Below are positions 58,870-64,000 of a stretch of DNA of 64,000 nucleotides, piece by piece; positions within the stretch are counted from its first letter, which is position 1; each line of letters opens with the position of its first letter. Both the position numbers and the translations under genes were made by a program. This DNA comes from Tiliqua scincoides. Its lineage: Eukaryota > Chordata > Lepidosauria > Squamata > Scincidae. The stretch spans positions 2,340,001 to 2,404,000 of the forward strand of contig NC_089829.1 in the NCBI RefSeq assembly GCF_035046505.1, in the 5' to 3' direction. Under the pieces are notes generated by a model. That model was not told the DNA's origin, did not search any database, and was given only the letters and a program-made list of their open reading frames with translations.

Positions 58870-58953
58870 ATGTCGACATACAAGCGGGCCACCCTGGATG
58901 AGGAAGAGCTGGTGGACTCCGTGGAAGGCGAGGTGTACCCCAATGGCACACAG
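58870..58953 (+). CDS. ECE1: ECE1 shared N-terminal coding exon (cytoplasmic tail)
   Basis: Endothelin-converting enzyme 1 is a type II membrane zinc metalloprotease of the neprilysin (M13) family that turns big endothelin into endothelin. This 84-base exon encodes 28 residues: [18 protein letters not shown], then [10 protein letters not shown]. The human exon, as I recall, reads [29 protein letters not shown], split here for clarity as [10 protein letters not shown] / EEDLVDSLSE / GDAYPNGLQ, so one residue is missing here. Acceptor CCTTGCAG, donor GTAAGG, phase 0 at both ends. It forms part of the cytoplasmic tail, which directs sorting of the isoforms. The membrane and catalytic exons lie beyond the window. 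Confidence 0.93.
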
Positions 58954-59500
58954 GTAAGGATGTTTTCCCTTGCTCAGGGCTGTGGTGGGCACACATGAAA
59001 TGGAGGAAGAGGGGCTACCTGCAGAAGGGCTCTGGGCAGGTGGAACAGGAAGATGGCCTGGTGCCCCAGAAGGGGTGTTAGAGGACTGGTACTTCGCTCT
59101 GGCCCCTCTCCAGAGACCACTGGCCACTGCGCTGCTTGGGCATGGGGTACTCTGAGGGGGATCTGTCCCACCACAAGGCTAAGGGGGCAGTGCTGCAGGG
59201 AGTCCCACCTGGCTGTTCTGGGGAGGCCCCGTCCATCTGGGACTCCACGAGAATTGACTGGGAGGAGGTGCCCCAGGGACTGGGGAGAGTGCCTGGTGCG
59301 CTGGGACCGAGTTTACTGCTTGCAGCCACCCCCTGACCCCTGATCCTGGCTCAGACTGGCCACATTGGTTGTTCTGTCTCCAGCTGCCCCCCTCCCATTT
59401 GCCTGGGTGAATAGATGGTGGCCAACGGAGGGGGCTGCTGCTTCCCATCCTACCAGACCCAGCCCTTGCTCCTGGGCTAGTGCTGTCCCATCAGCTCTGC

Positions 59501-59960
59501 CAGTGACGTAGCTGAGGAGGTGCAGGGGGTAGCAATTGCACCGGGCTACAGGCTTTAGGGGGGCAACAAGCTGAGCTTGACACTAGTGGCCAAAATTGTG
59601 AAAACATTGGTATGTACAAATAATACCATCATGTTATATATCATTGGAAAGGTAATTTAATGCTGAATGCAATGAAACAAACCACTTTGGAATATCTGTA
59701 TTCTATCAGACATTATGGTCAATTACCCTGAAAGCTTTTTATTTATTTACTTAATAAATTAAATTTGATTTCGTTGTGGGGGGGGGGGCCTACAAAATCT
59801 TATTGAACCCCAGGCAGCAGATGTCTTAGCTATGCCAGTGTCCCATTTTTCACTTTTTTAGAAGTCTGGGTGTGGTGTCGTTTCTGGAAGTGATGTCACT
59901 TCCAGGGCATCATTTTGGGCACCAGGGCACCAGGCTACACTTTCACTAGGTCTGCCACTG
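59501..59960. mobile_element. Non-autonomous hAT element, family A, copy 4 (short, old)
   Basis: Left end CAGTGACGTAGCTGAGG and right end CTAGGTCTGCCACTG, with diverged 8-base flanks AGCTCTGC (59493-59500) and GGCTCCGC (59961-59968), 6 of 8 matching. The inside contains the family block in reverse orientation (ATACCATCATGTTATATATC near 59624). A second TAGCTATGCCAGTG at 59828-59841 suggests an internal rearrangement. Confidence 0.65.
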
Positions 59961-62409
59961 GGCTCCGCTTGCAGGCAATTTCAGCTTCTCTCTCCCAGAT
60001 GTGGAACTCTGCCTTGGCCGCAGTGGAGTTGACTTTGGGTCTTGTCGGCAGTGCTTGGGAGGCAGCCTGTCTTTCCCAGCCCTCCAGCTCCCCGAGGGTA
60101 CTTTCTCTTCTGCAGCATATAATAGGTGGAGGGGATCTGAGCTGCTGCTGGTCCAGGGGTGCCCAGGTGCTGGCAGGGTTGGGGGAGGAGCAGTGCCTGC
60201 AGTGAGACCTCAGGAGTGAGCTGGGGGGGAGGGGGCTGGCCTTCCCCACCCACATTTGCACTGCTGCCAGAGAGTGCAGCAGCCCACGCGGTCCCGTTGG
60301 CTGACCCAACCAGTGAAAGGAGAGAGCTGTGGCTGTGGCTAACTTGGGGGCAACCTCAATCCTGGGAGGAGCTGCACAGAGCCAAGCCCCCCGCAGCCCC
60401 CCGCAGTCCCTCTCCCTGACTTGGTGCAGGCTTGATGCATACCTGGAAAGAATTGTCGCTGCTCCTGCTTTATTTTAAGGGGGTGGGAGCGGAAGGTCTG
60501 TTGCCAGTGACAGGATATCCTGGCAGGCAGAAGTGGTTGGGGGGAGACTTGGGAGGCCAGTGGTGGTTTTTGTGGCAGGCCCCCTCCTGCTGTGCAAGAA
60601 GGCCAGGCGTGCTTGTCTTCTCTGCCATCGTAGGTGGTGGATGCTGTGCAGTGGGGGTGGGGAGGTCAGCAGGGGCAGCAGAGACCCCTGGAGACCCCCT
60701 TCCTCCCAGCCCTGTGAAGGCCGATGGTGCAAGAGGACCATTGCCCTCAGCCCAGGCAGCCTGTGGCTGGCAGAGGCTCGCTATAACCCCCCCCTGCCCC
60801 TCCAGTCTGCCTCTCTCCTACCTGGCTGTGCTGTAGAGTCCTGGCTGGCCTGGGTTGTGGAACTCTTTTTGGGTCCTTGTGTGTTGCTCTAGCTGTCTGT
60901 ACTGGGGCTTTGTCTGGGGGCTGAATCTCTCCCCTCCCCTTCCCTGCTTCCTGTCTCCCCATCCAGCACCCCCCCCCCGCTCCCTCACAGTCTCCGTCTC
61001 ACACATACCCCCGCCCCCGGCTTTTCGACATCAGTGTGTGTGTGGATATGTGCCTTTTCGGCACAGAAATCCTTGAGTGCTTTGAGGACAGCTCCACACC
61101 CCCTCCTGGCCCTTGTGCTGTCCCTGGACGCCAGTCGCCTGGCTACCCTGCTACCTCTGCCCACACAATAGCATTCCTCGGACACCTTGGATGGTTGTGT
61201 GGGGGCCCTGTGTGAAGCTGATCCAGGCAGGACCACAGTGAGGGCGGTAGAGGATTCTTGGCAGGGAAGGCTTTGCTTGACTGACCAGAGAGAGGCCCCC
61301 TCCTGCGCCCCTCCAAGTGCAGGGGAAACTGGTGCCTGGGCCTTGGGAGGTGGGTTGCTCCTACCAGGAGTCCCTCTCCAGGAGGAAGGTGAATGGAGTA
61401 GAAGCTCCAGCACCCAAGGCACCGCTGAGGCCAAGTCCTTGCATACCAAGCACCGTCTCTGCCAGGCTGCCATCTGTTCCCTGATGCTCCCACTGCCCAG
61501 TGAGCTTCACTCCTCTCGTGGGAGGCAGGCAGAGCTGGTGGGCCCTCCATGGAGGCCCTGGGTGACTGGCTCCTCAGCCTTAGGCTGGGACTGTGTCCTT
61601 GGAAGCACTGGCCAGTTGGGCAGGCAGGTGCAGGAGCACTGGTGGGCCCTGGGAGTGCTGGCCTGCTTCAGAGTTGCTCTGGGGACCTGAAAGAGGAGGA
61701 GTGAGTGACCAGCCTGTCCTGGGAGGGGGCCCTGACAAATGGACCTGTGGCTTGTTCCAGCCCCTTGTGGTGGCCTGTTCTGCAGCATACGCTGGGCACT
61801 GTGGGCAGAAGGAGCTGTCTTAGGCAGCGGTCCTCTGCCCAGCCAGCCCTCCTTGTGGACTCCCCTGCTGTGTCCCTGCAAACTTCTGGGATTTTTCTTT
61901 GCTGCCACTGCAGTGATTCTACTGGAGAAATCTGCCCTGGCCTGTTGGGGCCGTCTTTGCCACCTGGCTCTCCCCTCCCTTGGAAAAGGGGCAGTTGCTC
62001 GGCTCTTGGTCCAGGAGCAAATGGGCAGACGTGGGCTGACCTGGAGCAAGACAGCTGCAGAACCAGGGTTGGGTCTGGCTTACTGCAGGCTTACTGCAAA
62101 CCCGCCCCCCCTGCCCGAACCATCTGTAACCAAAACTCCTTGTGCTGAGACAAGTGCCCCCCCCCAGACCTGGCAGGACCAGTTGGAGCTTCAGTCTCAC
62201 TGGACTCCTCCCATGGCCCCCTGATGGCACACCAAGTATCCTTGGGGTGAGTAGGCAATCAGTGCAGCCATTTCCATTCCCACGGCTGTCGTCCTGCTTC
62301 CTGGTCTTCCTGCAGACAAGGCAGCTTCTGTTACACCTTGTTGATGGTGAGATGATCGTGTTGGCTGGGGAGGGACAGTGTTTGCAATGTTGTGAGCTCA
62401 CTGGATGGA

Positions 62410-62712
62410 TTAACACTGAGCAAGACATCTCTCCCCTGGCTGGCCGGCCAACCGCCTGTGTGCCTGCCTGTCCCTCGGCCACCTTCTCCTCTCCTTCCCT
62501 GGACCTGAACCCGGCTGGGGCTCTGGGACTGACCCCCCCCCTTTGAGCCTCGGGATGTTTTGGGCCAAGTACTGCCTGCAGTAGTCAGAGGGGATCTTGC
62601 GCTTCATGGCCACTTTGCTGCAGCACTGCTTCCTGATGGGGAGAACGTGGTCAGCCAGGCTCTTGTTCTGGGACCTCTCGGCTGCCCACAGTGGGGCATG
62701 GAAGTGACTCAC
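62410..62712 (-). other. Unexplained open frame, not assigned to a gene
   Basis: 100 codons on the minus strand. Residues 9-56 or so look protein-like: AAERSQNKSLADHVLPIRKQ, then CCSKVAMKRKIPSDYCRQYL and AQNIPRL. The CC...KIP...Y spacing faintly recalls the start of a CC-chemokine core, but the later conserved cysteines and a matching third exon are absent. The frame then enters simple GC-rich sequence. It has an AG at the possible 5' boundary but no usable donor. Probably a chance frame. Confidence 0.15.
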
Positions 62713-64000
62713 ACCCTTTCTCCTTGATAGGAAGGGGCCCTGTCCTAGGACTGCTGCTCCCCCCTCTAGTCCCAGGGCTCCCTATTCTGTTTTCTGGCAT
62801 GTTGAGTCTCCTCCTCTTCAGTGGAAACTTGTGTCTTGTGGCATCCTGGCTCCTTTTCGGTCCTGCCGGCTCCCACTAGCTGCCTCTTGGCCTGGGGAGC
62901 AGCTGCTCAAGGGAGTCCTCGCTCCCTGCAGCCCCTGTCCTGTGTCTGAGGGCGCTGTGACCAGGAGGTGCTCCTCCTTCACCTCTCCCCCTCAGGACAG
63001 CAGCTGCGCTCACAGGAACCTTGTGGCTGGCGGAAGCACAACTGGGCACAGCCAGGCCAGGCTGGGTGCAGGCAGCCCCCTCTGGCCCTTCCTGGGAGCA
63101 GGTGGTCTGGCCATGCCCCCTGCCCCTTGGGGCTTCTACCTGGGGCTGCTCTTGGGTGGTGTGGAGATTACATGGGCTTCCCGCCAGGCTCTGGCCCTGG
63201 GTCAGGGTGCTGCTGGGGACCTGGACAGCCCTGTGCAGTTTGGGCCCCAGAGCAGGCCGCCAGCCGCCATGCAGACCTTCAGGAGAGATGCTGCTCCGTG
63301 TGTGGGGGCTGTGGGACTCCCCACTTCAGACCCTTCTTTGCTCTGGGAAGGCACTGGAGGCACAGCTGCCCCCTGGGTCTGCTGGTCTCTGGAGCCTCTA
63401 AACTTGCCGGATCTCCCTTCATTGCCAGCGGTTTTTAGGTTTTGGGTTGGCCACTGTGGAACAGTTTGGTGAGAGACAGAATAGAAATGACCAGACTGAA
63501 ATCAGGGAGGCTGGAGGAGCCCCAGGAGGACAGTGTCCCAAGGCAGGAGCTGAGCTGGCAGCCCCAGCAGTTGGTCTGTCTGTGTGTCAGATTTCCATGT
63601 GTGTCTTTTGGGGAGACAACACGTGCAGGGGAACTTGCATGGGGTGGGCCAAGTGCCTCCTGGGGTCATTAGCCGGTCTGGTTTGAGAAGAACAGTTCCT
63701 TCCTGGCACCCCCTGCTGTGGCCTCCCCCTCCCATTGACAGTGCTCCGCAGCAGTGTCCTGTAGCTGCCTGTGTGTAGATAGTTCTTCCCTCCCAGTCCA
63801 GTGTGTTCCTAGGGAACAGAAGGAAGGCCCCTCTGGCTCTTGCCTCCCTGTGCAGAGCAGGGCTGGTTGTGTGGCTGCAGCTGTGCCTGCATGGGAGCGC
63901 TTCCATGCTGCTGCCGGCCAAGATCGGCCCCTCTGCGTGGCCGTGGTCCCCTCGGGAGAGGTGTCCCCTAGTCCTGTGACTCAGCCGTTCTTGGCAGCGG

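Larger units (their letters stand above)
58954..64000 (+). other. ECE1: ECE1 intron after the shared N-terminal exon (runs off the window)
   Basis: 5 kb containing a degenerate family A hAT copy (59501-59960) and an unexplained minus-strand frame (62410-62712). No exon matching the next ECE1 segment (human VNFHSPRSGQRC) and no ECE-1a-type leader was found. Confidence 0.75.

Noticed and set aside
63950-64000. TTCTTGGCAG near the right edge as the acceptor of the next ECE1 exon
   Set aside because: Only a few bases follow before the window ends, so no coding match can be shown.

Overview
This is vertebrate nuclear DNA, most likely from a squamate reptile (a lizard or snake). The genes are split by consensus GT-AG introns and the promoters lie in CpG islands. 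The repeats are typical of squamates: CR1 and L1 LINEs, hAT and Harbinger-type non-autonomous DNA transposons, MIR and tRNA-type SINEs, and long simple repeats. Species cannot be fixed from the sequence alone. There is no sign of bacterial operons, CRISPR arrays or phage.

Two protein genes are supported. On the minus strand, the complete coding part of ALPL (tissue-nonspecific alkaline phosphatase) runs from its start codon at 29056 to its stop at 5960. Eleven coding exons join in frame to a 529-residue enzyme with all recognised metal and catalytic residues. A poly(A) signal lies near 5192, and a candidate non-coding first exon lies in the CpG island near 39.34 kb. On the plus strand is the 5' part of ECE1 (endothelin-converting enzyme 1). 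A first exon in the 46 kb CpG island ends exactly on its ATG (the ECE-1c arrangement). The shared 84-base coding exon lies at 58870-58953. An ECE-1d-type leader is readable just upstream of that exon. The rest of ECE1 lies beyond the right edge. As I recall, human ALPL and ECE1 are also neighbours at 1p36.12, and the divergent arrangement here fits that.

Layout: 1-5170, sequence downstream of ALPL with scattered repeats; 5175-29093, ALPL exons 12 to 2; 29094-39343, ALPL intron 1 with nested LINEs, a tandem array made from a CR1 tail and a perfect 80-bp-arm palindrome; 38.8-39.9 kb, CpG island; 40.0-45.8 kb, intergenic sequence with a minus-strand CR1 and a solo retroviral LTR; 45.8-47.3 kb, ECE1 CpG island; 46.4-58.9 kb, ECE1 intron with a cluster of hAT elements and an unassigned CpG island at 51.2-51.7 kb; 59-64 kb, next ECE1 intron.

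ALPL makes a GPI-anchored cell-surface phosphatase. ECE1 makes a type II membrane metalloprotease that activates endothelins. They are neighbours, but nothing here shows a shared pathway. I found no new molecular system. The observations most worth following are the ECE-1d leader that lacks the human start codon, the solo LTR abutting the ECE1 promoter island, the perfect palindrome, and the hAT and Harbinger-like families whose target-site duplications can be read directly.
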